Source of the DNA: Polaribacter sp. Q13
GTDB taxonomy: Bacteria; Bacteroidota; Bacteroidia; Flavobacteriales; Flavobacteriaceae
Direction: 5' to 3'
Assembly (NCBI RefSeq): GCF_016858305.2
Contig: NZ_CP074436.1
Location: forward strand, 1,322,001-1,386,000
Length of the DNA stretch: 64,000 nucleotides
In this document: one piece after another, positions 26,511 to 34,603 of the stretch
Layout: each line of letters begins with the position of its first letter
Position numbering within the stretch: position 1 is the first letter of the stretch
Made by a program: the position numbers and the translations under genes
Notes under the pieces: model-generated
What the model saw: only the letters and a program-made list of their open reading frames with translations
What the model was told of the DNA's origin: nothing
Databases searched by the model: none

Positions 26511-27871
26511 TATCGTCTATTTTTAGATTGATTCTCTTCATCCATCATTTCTTTAATTTTTCTTTCTTCCCAATTGCTGCCCAAGAAAATATTGTAATTA
26601 TTAACTTCTAAAAAGTGAAATGCCAATCCCATTCCCCATCCAAAAATTGGAAACCAGAACCAGTGAAACCCCGAAGAGAATCTTAAATTGATAAAAATTA
26701 AAAAAGGAATTACAATACAATAAGCTGCTAAATTCTGATAAAATTCTTTTAATTTTTCTACTCTTTCTACTGCTTTTACATATTTGCTATTTTCTAAATC
26801 GTCTGTGTACATAATGTCGTTCATTTTATATAAGAGAGGTAAACTCACCTTAAAAGTTTTGTTATTATTTTCTATTTTCACTCCTTTATGAGTGATCAAT
26901 CCATACCTATCGGCAATATTTTGCAACCCTACTTTGGTACTTTTACCTATTGCTTCTTTCGGATTTACATTGTTTTCTATTATTAAGTAAGTATCTTCTT
27001 CATAAATACTAATTGCTAAGGGTTTAGAAGAAGAAACTACATTGTGTTTTACCGCATTTTCTAACAAAAGTTGCAAAGAAAGTGGCACAATTTTTAAGTC
27101 GTTATTACTAATTGAATCTGGAATATTAAATTTCACTGCATCTTCAAAACGCATTTCTAATAATTGCATGTAGGTTTTTGCAAATTTTAATTCTTCTTCA
27201 ATAGGCACTAAATCTTTATTTCTTTGCTCTAAAACATATCTGTAAACTTTAGATAGTTTTGTGGTAAATTTTTCTGCTTGCGCAGGATTTTCGCCAATCA
27301 AACTCGTTAAGACATTTAAACTATTAAATAAAAAATGTGGATCTAATTGATTTTTTAAAGACTCAAATTTTGCTGTTTCCGTTTTTGCTACAATTTCTTG
27401 TTTTGTAGTTTCTTGGGTCATGGCAGATTTCCAGTTATCCATAAAACCTTTTGCATGAAAAAAAGCAGCTACACCCAAAGAAAATATGATAGCAAATAAA
27501 TGCACCCAAACTAAATTTCCTTGAAAGAAGTTTTTAAACTGATAACCAAAGAGCGCTATATATTGAATGTAATGAATTATTAAAACGGCAATAACTGTAT
27601 ATAAAACGGTAGTAATAATGCCTGCCCAAACTCTTTTATTGGTTTCTTTAACCCAATCCCATTTTGTATTTAAATATTCATTTATAATGCCGTTTCCAAG
27701 GCCTAAAGTAAAAGAATACATCCCAGAAATTAAAAACGTTAACCCAATTCCTTTAAAACTAAATTGCTGATTTATAATTATAAAAACAATCCCTATAACT
27801 ACAGTAAGTTTTGTACAAACAATAAAATCATTTTTTATTTTATCAAAGAAATTTGGGTTTGATGTTTTCAT
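26510..27871 (-). CDS. LytS-type sensor histidine kinase with C-terminal 2TM domain fusion
   Basis: A 453-residue membrane kinase. Four hydrophobic segments occupy about 20-140. The His_kinase domain has NQLDPHFLFNSLN with phospho-acceptor H179. The HATPase has LLLENAVKHN (Asn272) and STKVGLQNIADRYGL. Sequence 350-446 is an added 2TM domain (KYVKAVERVEKLKEFYQNLAAYC, two helices, NWEERKIKEMMDEE) like the three free proteins downstream. The junction reads LPLLYKMNDIMYTDD; the two methionines suggest that a formerly separate 2TM gene joined after loss of a stop. It starts 30 bases from the DUF2141 gene and pairs with the LytTR regulator. Confidence 0.9.
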   Translation of the reverse strand: MKTSNPNFFDKIKNDFIVCTKLTVVIGIVFIIINQQFSFKGIGLTFLISGMYSFTLGLGNGIINEYLNTKWDWVKETNKRVWAGIITTVLYTVIAVLIIHYIQYIALFGYQFKNFFQGNLVWVHLFAIIFSLGVAAFFHAKGFMDNWKSAMTQETTKQEIVAKTETAKFESLKNQLDPHFLFNSLNVLTSLIGENPAQAEKFTTKLSKVYRYVLEQRNKDLVPIEEELKFAKTYMQLLEMRFEDAVKFNIPDSISNNDLKIVPLSLQLLLENAVKHNVVSSSKPLAISIYEEDTYLIIENNVNPKEAIGKSTKVGLQNIADRYGLITHKGVKIENNNKTFKVSLPLLYKMNDIMYTDDLENSKYVKAVERVEKLKEFYQNLAAYCIVIPFLIFINLRFSSGFHWFWFPIFGWGMGLAFHFLEVNNYNIFLGSNWEERKIKEMMDEENQSKNRR

Positions 27872-27900
27872 TTTATGGAATTAAGTAGGCTATAAACTTA

Positions 27901-28314
27901 TTAAAATTTAATTTCTAAAGATACATTTTTATCAATAACCCTAAATTTTGCATCCTCAAATTTTGGTGGACCAAAAGACATATTATTATTAGAAGCACCA
28001 TAATTTTCTAAAGGCATTCCGTTTGGCATAAAATCCATTTTATCATTATCATTTTTATCATGATAACAAATAATGGCATATTCTCCTGCTTCCACGTTTG
28101 TAAAAGTTATAGTACTTTTTCCCTCAGTGATTTTAGAAGTTACACTTTGTAAAGGTTTCATTCTAAAATTAGTTTTGTTGTATAAAGCAAATCCTACTTT
28201 ACCCGCATCTGAAGTTACATTTACTACCGTTGCAGTAATTGTTTTGTTTTGTGCAGTTATTGCATTTGTAATAAATATCATTCCTGTTACTAAAATTGCT
28301 AAAATAAGTTTCAT
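27901..28314 (-). CDS. DUF2141 domain-containing exported protein
   Basis: A 137-residue protein with a Sec signal peptide (TNAITA|Q) and a DUF2141 beta-sandwich: GKVGFALYNKTNF, then FTNVEAGEYAIICYHDKNDNDKMDF, whose DxNxDxxxD stretch looks like a calcium loop, and NNNMSFGPPKFEDAKF at the end. Function unknown. It is the first gene of the kinase/2TM/regulator transcription unit, so it may be a periplasmic accessory or just a co-transcribed neighbour. Confidence 0.85.
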   Translation of the reverse strand: MKLILAILVTGMIFITNAITAQNKTITATVVNVTSDAGKVGFALYNKTNFRMKPLQSVTSKITEGKSTITFTNVEAGEYAIICYHDKNDNDKMDFMPNGMPLENYGASNNNMSFGPPKFEDAKFRVIDKNVSLEIKF

Positions 28315-28528
28315 AATATATTGTTTTTAGGTACTGAAACAAGTTCAGCATAAATTAATTATGATACAAAGATGCAATACAACCCTAGTTTTTTAAATTA
28401 AAGATTACCGAGTTGTATCTTTTTTAGGATGAATTGTAATTCCACATAAAATTTGATACTTTTTTAAATCTAAAAGTAATTTTCTTCATAAAAAAATGTA
28501 AATTGAACTACTTTAAAAAACCTGAATT

Positions 28529-30016
28529 ATGTTAGGTCTCAAGAAAATAATATCGGCAAAGCAAACAAAAGAAACCGATACACATACTATTAATCAAGAA
28601 GGCATTTCTTCTTTAGATCTAATGGAAAGAGCTTCTGTAGCCTTTGTATGTGCCATTGAAAACAATATTTTCAAAAATCAAAAAATTGCCGTTGTTTGTG
28701 GTATTGGTAATAATGGCGGTGATGGTTTTGCCATTGCAAGAATATTACAAGCCAAAGGATATTATGTAGAAATCGTTTTAATAAAAATAAATAACAATCT
28801 ATCTCTTGATTGTAAAACTAATTTTAACAAACTTACCAAAGTAACAATTATAGCATCTGAAGATGATGTCTTTGATTTTTTAAAATATGACATTATTATT
28901 GATGCTATTTTTGGTACTGGGTTAAGTAGAAAAGTTGAAGGTTTAGCTGCTAAATTTATTCAACATATAAATGATGCTAAAAAACATGTTATTTCTGTTG
29001 ATATTCCGTCTGGTTTCTATTGCGATAAACTACCTGATTCTAATTTCATCGTAAAATCTGATTTAACCATTAGTTTTCAAAGACCAAAACGTTCATTTTT
29101 CTTTCAAGAAAGTAACCAATACATAAAAGACTGGAAAGTAATAGATATAGGTCTAGATGAAAATTTTATACAACAACAACCTACCAATATTTTTGTATTA
29201 GATAGCGCCATTACTAAAAGTGTAAAAAAAAGAGAAAAACATGCTCATAAAGGCACATTTGGTCATTCCTTAATTATTGCAGGTTCTTACGGAAAAATAG
29301 GAGCTGCAGTTTTAGCCTCTAAAGCTTGCTTAAAAGCCGGCACCGGACTTTTAACCACATATATTCCAAAATGCGGCTATGAAATTCTTCAAATTTCTAC
29401 TCCAGAAGCCATGTGTTTAACGGATAAAAAGAAAACCTATATTTCAAAATTACCAGATATTTCTTCTTATAATTCTATAGGAATAGGTCCGGGACTTGGA
29501 AAAAACACCTTGACAAAAGAAGTTTTAAAACAACTTTTTAAATCGATAAAAGTTCCATTGGTACTAGATGCTGATGCATTAAATATTATTTCCGAAAACA
29601 GAGAATTAATAGATAACATTCCTAAAAACTCAATTTTAACTCCACACCCAAAAGAGTTTAAAAGATTAGTGGGTCCTTGGAAAACTACTGAAGAATGTTT
29701 TAAAAAACAAAAACATTTTGCAAAAGAACACAAATGTATTGTTGTTTTAAAAGGTGCAAATACTTGTGTTTGTAATCTGGAAGGAACTTTATTTTTTAAT
29801 ACTTCTGGAAACCCCGGAATGGCAACTGGAGGAAGCGGAGATGTTCTTACAGGAATAATTACAGGCTTATTAGCGCAAGGCTACCTGCCTCTTAAAGCTG
29901 CTTTAATTGGCGTTTATTTTCATGGAAAAGCAGGAGATGATGCAACCAAGCAAAAAGGAGAAAATGCATTAATAGCTTCAGACATTATCAATTATTTAAA
30001 AATTGAAAACGAATAA
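28529..30016 (+). CDS. nnrD: Bifunctional NAD(P)H-hydrate epimerase / ADP-dependent NAD(P)H-hydrate dehydratase
   Basis: Repairs hydrated NADH and NADPH. The N-terminal epimerase domain (about 1-215, YjeF_N/NnrE) has VVCGIGNNGGDGFAIAR and DAIFGTGLSR. The C-terminal dehydratase domain (about 225-495, carbohydrate-kinase-like NnrD) has KGTFGHSLIIAGSYGKIGAA, GIGPGLGK, VLDADALNI, ILTPHPKEF and the catalytic GNPGMATGGSGDVLTGIITGLLAQG. The 495-residue fused form is standard. It is divergent from the DUF2141 operon and followed by a long non-coding stretch. Confidence 0.95.
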   Translation: MLGLKKIISAKQTKETDTHTINQEGISSLDLMERASVAFVCAIENNIFKNQKIAVVCGIGNNGGDGFAIARILQAKGYYVEIVLIKINNNLSLDCKTNFNKLTKVTIIASEDDVFDFLKYDIIIDAIFGTGLSRKVEGLAAKFIQHINDAKKHVISVDIPSGFYCDKLPDSNFIVKSDLTISFQRPKRSFFFQESNQYIKDWKVIDIGLDENFIQQQPTNIFVLDSAITKSVKKREKHAHKGTFGHSLIIAGSYGKIGAAVLASKACLKAGTGLLTTYIPKCGYEILQISTPEAMCLTDKKKTYISKLPDISSYNSIGIGPGLGKNTLTKEVLKQLFKSIKVPLVLDADALNIISENRELIDNIPKNSILTPHPKEFKRLVGPWKTTEECFKKQKHFAKEHKCIVVLKGANTCVCNLEGTLFFNTSGNPGMATGGSGDVLTGIITGLLAQGYLPLKAALIGVYFHGKAGDDATKQKGENALIASDIINYLKIENE

Positions 30017-30363
30017 CAAGTAAGGAAGAAAACTCCAAATTTTAAATATTTTGTCATTTCTTTAAATCTTAAATTTAGTACTAACATATTTGTATTTTAT
30101 TGGTTAATTATCAAACAAAGTTGTGACAGAATCCCTATTTTTTTTAATTAAAGCATACAAATTTTCGGCTTCAAATAAACGTAGCTCTATATTAATGAAT
30201 ATATTATACTTTTATCAACTTCATAATTATGAAAAAAGTATTATTTCAGGTTTTTGTTGATTTATTTTTAACGCAAACTTCAAATTTGTTTAAATTTAAT
30301 AAAACTTATAAAAAAGCGATACACTTTTGATAATACTTTTAAAAAAATATATACTTTAGCCAT
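30017..30363. other. Gene-free stretch upstream of the arginine cluster
   Basis: 347 AT-rich bases with no ORF above about 35 codons that looks real. Its 3' end holds the promoter of the arginine leader (30325-30359). No terminator for the gene before it is obvious. Confidence 0.5.
30325..30359 (+). promoter_or_regulatory. Candidate promoter of the arginine leader and operon
   Basis: TTTTG at 30325-30329 and TACTTTAG at 30352-30359 fit the Bacteroidetes -33/-7 pattern (TTG ... TAnnTTTG) with a 22-base spacer and one deviation in the -7 box. The expected start of transcription falls at or next to the leader ATG (30364), which would make the leader mRNA nearly leaderless. Confidence 0.5.
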
Positions 30364-30438
30364 ATGATTACTTCAAGAAGAAATAAATTATGTACAACAA
30401 TAAGTCCCAGCTTGCGCTTGCGCAACCGCCGTCGCTAA
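30364..30438 (+). CDS. Arginine-rich leader peptide (24 residues), probable attenuator
   Basis: An ATG-to-TAA ORF of 25 codons, too short for standard gene finding. It begins MITSRRNKL and ends LRLRNRRR, with seven Arg among 24 residues. Five of these lie in the last eight codons and are CGC/CGT, whereas neighbouring genes mainly use AGA. It lies 240 bases before the first gene of the arginine biosynthesis cluster, with candidate stem-loops between. By analogy with classical amino-acid attenuators, ribosome stalling at the Arg codons under arginine starvation would permit transcription of the operon. No homologue has been searched. Confidence 0.75.
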   Translation: MITSRRNKLCTTISPSLRLRNRRR

Positions 30439-30528
30439 TATTCTACTTCAGCAACAAGTTAACTTATTATAGTATTTATCCTTTTATTTTTTTTATCGTG
30501 AACAATTCTTACAAAACTTACTTACATC

Positions 30529-30588
30529 CTTACGTTATTTTTAACAATAACAATTTACGACGTAGTTTTTCTTTTCGCCCTTTTGGGG
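30529..30588 (+). promoter_or_regulatory. Candidate attenuator terminator/antiterminator region
   Basis: CTTACGT (30529-30535) can pair with ACGTAG (30560-30565, one bulge), followed by TTTTTCTTTT (30566-30575), a plausible weak terminator. CGACG at 30558-30562, in the 3' arm, is exactly complementary to CGTCG within the leader's Arg codons (30430-30434). Ribosome position on the leader could therefore change the fold. A small CCC-TTTT-GGG hairpin follows at 30578-30588. Confidence 0.45.
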
Positions 30589-30677
30589 TAATCAATTAAT
30601 TATAGAATTAAGGTGAGTCCGGTTCTACATTCAAGAAATACAAACAACAACTTTAACAACATAAAAAACACAATGCA

Positions 30678-31295
30678 ATGGAAATTGTAATTGCTAACAA
30701 ATCACATACTGTTTACGCAGATATTATTTGTAAAACAATAGAAGACGCTGCTCAAGTTAGAGGAACCGGTATCGCAAAAAGAAAACCAGAATACGTTGCC
30801 ACTAAAATGGAAAACGGAAATGCTGTTATAGCATTAGACAATGGTAAATTTGCAGGATTTTGCTACATAGAACAATGGGGACATGGTAAATTTGTTGCCA
30901 ACTCAGGTTTAATTGTACATCCAGATTATAGAAATATAGGGCTTGCAAAATCTATTAAACAAGTAATTTTTAAGCATTCTAGAACAAAGTTTCCAGATGC
31001 AAAAGTTTTTAGTATTACCACTGGTTTAGCGGTAATGAAACTAAATAGCGATTTAGGTTACAAACCCGTTACTTTCTCTGAATTAACGGACGACCAATCT
31101 TTTTGGGATGGTTGCCAAACGTGCAGAAATTACGATGTTTTAACAAGAACAGAAAGAAAAATGTGCTTGTGTACAGGAATGTTGTTTGACCCAAAAAACA
31201 ATAATAAAGAAGCCTCTCAAGAAGTTAAAGAAAGCGTTTTTCAAAAATTAAAGAATATTAAACAGAACTTGTTTCTAAAAAAAGATAAAAAATGA
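30678..31295 (+). CDS. GNAT acetyltransferase, probable N-acyl-L-glutamate synthase of the arginine operon
   Basis: A 205-residue GNAT protein and first gene of the arginine cluster. The acetyl-CoA loop region is VHPDYRNIGLAKSIK (81-95). An N-acylglutamate synthase is the one step otherwise missing here, as no argJ is present. The C-terminal part has C146xxC149 and C163xC165, a possible metal site unusual for GNATs. A basic tail (180-205) follows. The ATG at 30678 is preferred over ATG 30673, which reads only five codons. The stop overlaps the argG start by 4 bases. Acetyl versus succinyl donor is unknown. Confidence 0.75.
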   Translation: MEIVIANKSHTVYADIICKTIEDAAQVRGTGIAKRKPEYVATKMENGNAVIALDNGKFAGFCYIEQWGHGKFVANSGLIVHPDYRNIGLAKSIKQVIFKHSRTKFPDAKVFSITTGLAVMKLNSDLGYKPVTFSELTDDQSFWDGCQTCRNYDVLTRTERKMCLCTGMLFDPKNNNKEASQEVKESVFQKLKNIKQNLFLKKDKK

Positions 31296-32467
31296 AAAAA
31301 TTAGTAATTGCTTATAGTGGTGGTTTAGACACCTCTTACTGTGCCGTAAGTTTATCAAAAGAATATGATGTACATGCTGTAAGTGTAAACACTGGCGGAT
31401 TTACATCAGAAGAAATTAAACATATAGAAAGTAATGCCTATAAAATGGGAGTTTCTACTTATAAAAATATTGATGCTGTTTCTACTTTCTATAACAAAGT
31501 AGTAAAGTATTTAATTTTTGGAAACGTATTAAAAAACGCTACGTATCCACTTTCTGTAAGTGCAGAAAGAATTATTCAGGCAATTGAAATTGTAGAATAC
31601 GCAAAGAGTATTGGTGCAGAATATATTGCACACGGAAGTACTGGTGCAGGAAACGACCAAGTAAGGTTTGATATGATTTTTCAAACCTTGGCTCCTGGCA
31701 TCAAAATTATTACACCTATTAGAGACCAGAAATTAACGAGACAAGAAGAAATAGATTATTTAAAATCTGAAGGGATTGATATGCCTTGGGAAAAATCGAA
31801 GTATTCTGTAAACAAAGGTCTTTGGGGAACAAGTGTTGGTGGTGTTGAGACTTTAAAATCTGAATTGCCTTTACCTAGTGAAGCGTATCCTTCTCAATTA
31901 GAAAAAGAAGGTGAAGAAAAAGTTACCTTGACTTTTAAAAATGGTGAATTTGTTGCTTTAAACGGACAAGAAAATGCTCCTGAAGTGAATATCGAAAAAT
32001 TAAACGACATCGCTTCTGCGTATGCAATTGGTAGAGACATTCATGTTGGAGACACTATTGTTGGGACAAAAGGAAGAGTTGGTTTTGAAGCTGCAGCTGC
32101 TTTAATTACTGTAAAAGCACACCATTTGTTAGAAAAACACAACTTAACTAAATGGCAATTACAACACAAAGAGTATTTATCTAGTTTCTACGGAATGCAC
32201 TTACACGAAGGGCAATATTTAGATCCTGTAATGAGAGATACGGAAGCGTTTTTACAAAGTTCTCAAAAAATGGTTTCTGGTAACGTAGTAGTTTCTTTAA
32301 AACCGTATCATTTTTCTTTAGACGGAATTATTTCTGATCACGACTTAATGTCTAGTGCTTTTAGCACGTATGGTGAAGAAAACAAAGCGTGGACAGCTGA
32401 TGATGCAAAAGGATTTATTAAAATATTAGGAAATCAGAATAAAATATACAGACAAGTAAATAGTTAA
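31292..32467 (+). CDS. argG: Argininosuccinate synthase
   Basis: Joins citrulline and aspartate using ATP. The PP-loop AYSGGLDTSYCAV opens the protein, followed by EYIAHGSTGAGNDQVRF and ITPIRDQKLTRQEEIDYL, and GLWGTSVGGVETL. The length of 391 residues is close to the usual 395-405. It overlaps the GNAT gene by 4 bases, so the two are translationally coupled. A palindromic repeat lies between this gene and argC. Confidence 0.96.
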   Translation: MKKLVIAYSGGLDTSYCAVSLSKEYDVHAVSVNTGGFTSEEIKHIESNAYKMGVSTYKNIDAVSTFYNKVVKYLIFGNVLKNATYPLSVSAERIIQAIEIVEYAKSIGAEYIAHGSTGAGNDQVRFDMIFQTLAPGIKIITPIRDQKLTRQEEIDYLKSEGIDMPWEKSKYSVNKGLWGTSVGGVETLKSELPLPSEAYPSQLEKEGEEKVTLTFKNGEFVALNGQENAPEVNIEKLNDIASAYAIGRDIHVGDTIVGTKGRVGFEAAAALITVKAHHLLEKHNLTKWQLQHKEYLSSFYGMHLHEGQYLDPVMRDTEAFLQSSQKMVSGNVVVSLKPYHFSLDGIISDHDLMSSAFSTYGEENKAWTADDAKGFIKILGNQNKIYRQVNS

Positions 32468-32476
32468 TATCGACTC

Positions 32477-32552
32477 ATCCTGCAAGGTTTCAAAAACCTT
32501 GTAGGTATAAATTAAGAATACCTACAAGGTCAAAAAAAGACCTTGCAGGATA
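32477..32552. repeat. Nested palindromic repeat between argG and argC
   Basis: Outer arms ATCCTGCAAGGT / ACCTTGCAGGAT and inner arms ACCTTGTAGGTAT / ATACCTACAAGGT fold into a long hairpin. It is probably an interspersed repeat that could also act in mRNA processing or partial termination inside the operon. Confidence 0.75.
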
Positions 32553-32575
32553 TTTAGATAATAAATACCATCAAA

Positions 32576-33559
32576 ATGAAAAATTTAGAAGTAGGAATTA
32601 TAGGAGGAGCTGGTTATACAGCAGGTGAATTAATTAGATTATTATTAAATCACCCAAAAACAAATATCAATTTTGTTTACAGTACTTCTAATGCTGGTAA
32701 CAAATTATATAAAGTGCATCAAGATTTAATTGGTGATACGGATATCAGTTTTACAAGTGAAATAAATGCAAATGTTGATGTCTTATTTTTATGTTTAGGT
32801 CATGGAAACTCCACTTCTTTTTTACAAAAAAACAGCTTTTCTGATAACACAAAAATCATTGATTTAAGTAACGATTTTAGATTACTTGCTGATAAGAATT
32901 TCGAAGGAAAAGATTTTGTCTATGGTTTACCAGAACTAGATAAAGAAATTATAAAAACTGCGAATTACATCGCAAATCCAGGTTGTTTTGCTACTGCAAT
33001 ACAATTGGCAGTTTTACCTCTAGCCGCAAACGGATTGTTACAAAATGATATACATGTAAATGCTGTTACGGGTGCAACTGGTGCAGGAACATCTTTATCT
33101 GCAACCACACATTTTACATGGAGAGATAATAATTTTTCTCATTATAAAGCATTTAATCATCAGCATTTAGGAGAATACAACCAAACGGTAAATCAGTTAC
33201 AACCAAGTTTTAATTCTGAAATTAATTTTATGCCAAATCGTGGTGATTTTTCTAGAGGAATTTTTGCAACAACCTATACAAAGTTTGATGGGACTTTGGA
33301 AGAAGCAAAAGAAATGTATAAAGCGTATTATAAAGATGCTGTTTTTACTTTTGTTTCTGATGAAAGTATTTTTATGAAACAAGTAGTAAACACCAACAAA
33401 TGTTTGATACAACTAGAAAAACACGGTAATAAATTATTAATTACGAGTACTATTGATAATTTATTAAAAGGTGCTTCTGGTCAGGCAATTCAGAATTTGA
33501 ATTTAATGCATGGTTTTGAGGAAACACTAGGGTTAAAAATAAAAGCAAATTACTTTTAA
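32576..33559 (+). CDS. argC: N-acetyl(acyl)-gamma-glutamyl-phosphate reductase
   Basis: The NADPH-dependent reductase that makes N-acyl-glutamate semialdehyde. The Rossmann start GIIGGAGYTAGELIRLL, LSNDFRLL and catalytic Cys in IANPGCFATAIQLA are clear. HQHLGEYNQTV and VNAVTGATGAG follow the argC pattern. 327 residues, full length. Whether the acyl group is acetyl or succinyl cannot be told from the sequence. A 248-base gap to proC holds an interspersed repeat. Confidence 0.95.
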   Translation: MKNLEVGIIGGAGYTAGELIRLLLNHPKTNINFVYSTSNAGNKLYKVHQDLIGDTDISFTSEINANVDVLFLCLGHGNSTSFLQKNSFSDNTKIIDLSNDFRLLADKNFEGKDFVYGLPELDKEIIKTANYIANPGCFATAIQLAVLPLAANGLLQNDIHVNAVTGATGAGTSLSATTHFTWRDNNFSHYKAFNHQHLGEYNQTVNQLQPSFNSEINFMPNRGDFSRGIFATTYTKFDGTLEEAKEMYKAYYKDAVFTFVSDESIFMKQVVNTNKCLIQLEKHGNKLLITSTIDNLLKGASGQAIQNLNLMHGFEETLGLKIKANYF

Positions 33560-33644
33560 TCGTAGGGTGATAGCTAAGGATTTATTTCCAAAAAAATTTC
33601 TCTTAATTATAATATAAAATATGTTGTTGACTATTTACTAGCTT

Positions 33645-33795
33645 GCGTTAGCGATTGAAACGGCATCCTTTTTATGCTGAACTTGTTTCTGTATCTTTAG
33701 GTAAATTAAATTGATTTAAATAGAAAAAGCAGATGCTGAACTTAATTCAGCATAAAAAGATACAGTGTAAAGCGCGACCTTTAAGGAACGCCTAA
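33645..33795. repeat. Interspersed palindromic element, copy 2
   Basis: Starts with the 33-bp sequence shared with 18190-18222 (one mismatch) and closes with AGCATAAAAAGATACAG and AAGCGCGACC ... GGAACGCC, giving a partial palindrome of about 150 bp between argC and proC. Non-coding. Confidence 0.65.
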
Positions 33796-33807
33796 AAAAA
33801 AATATTT

Positions 33808-34599
33808 ATGAAAGTAGCTATAATTGGAGCAGGAAGTTTAGGACAATCTATCGCCAAAGGTTTATTAAAAAATAAGGTAGTTAGTTCTTTATACTTAACA
33901 AAAAGAAATACAAATTCTATTAAAGATTTTAACAACTTTAGTGAAGTAATTTTAACTTCTGATAACGAGGAAGCTATTAAAAATTCTGATATTTTAATTT
34001 TTGCAGTGCAACCAAGACATTTAGAAAATATCTTAAACAATTTAAAACCACTTCTAAAAGAAAATCATGTTTTAATTTCTGTAATTACAGGATTTTCTAT
34101 TGCAAAAATAGAAGCTATTGTTGGGGTTGATAAATTTATTATTCGCTCTATGCCAAATACTGCCGCTTCAGTTGGGCAATCGATGACCTGTCTTTCTCCG
34201 AATACAAAAGGGAAAGAAAAGGTAGAATTGGCTAAAACTATTTTTAATAGCTTAGGGCTTTCCATGGAAATTCCGGAAGAACAATTACAAGCAGCTACCG
34301 TTATTTGTGCAAGCGGAATTGCTTTTTGGATGCGCTTAATTAGAGCAACAACTCAAGGTGCTATTCAATTAGGCTTTGAAGCGGATGTAGCGCATGAATT
34401 AGCCATGCAAACTTGTTTTGGAGCAGCTACTTTACTGAAAGAATCTGGCAGACATCCAGAAGCAGAAATAGACAGAGTTACCACTCCTGGTGGTTGTACT
34501 ATAGAGGGATTAAACGAAATGGAACACCAAGGTTTAAGCTCTTCTTTAATTACAGGAATTAATAAATCTTTTGAGAAAATCAACCAAATAAAAAACTAA
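33808..34599 (+). CDS. proC: Pyrroline-5-carboxylate reductase
   Basis: The last proline step, reducing pyrroline-5-carboxylate. Visible: N-terminal Rossmann GAGSLGQSIAKGLL, ILIFAVQPRHLENIL, MPNTAASVGQSMTCLSPN and the C-terminal DRVTTPGGCTIEGLNEME substrate loop. 263 residues is typical. The stop is 5 bases before argD. Its place inside an arginine cluster links proline and arginine synthesis from glutamate. Confidence 0.94.
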   Translation: MKVAIIGAGSLGQSIAKGLLKNKVVSSLYLTKRNTNSIKDFNNFSEVILTSDNEEAIKNSDILIFAVQPRHLENILNNLKPLLKENHVLISVITGFSIAKIEAIVGVDKFIIRSMPNTAASVGQSMTCLSPNTKGKEKVELAKTIFNSLGLSMEIPEEQLQAATVICASGIAFWMRLIRATTQGAIQLGFEADVAHELAMQTCFGAATLLKESGRHPEAEIDRVTTPGGCTIEGLNEMEHQGLSSSLITGINKSFEKINQIKN

Positions 34600-34603
34600 T
34601 ATT

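Noticed and set aside
30228-30329. 33-codon ORF MKKVLFQVFVDLF before the arginine leader
   Set aside because: AT-rich, no signal for translation and no regulatory codon bias; probably chance.
30390-30599. 69-codon ORF upstream of the arginine cluster
   Set aside because: Out of frame with the Arg-rich leader and crossing its stem-loop region; the translation lacks signal, domain or typical composition. The shorter leader at 30364 explains the GC-richer Arg tract better.
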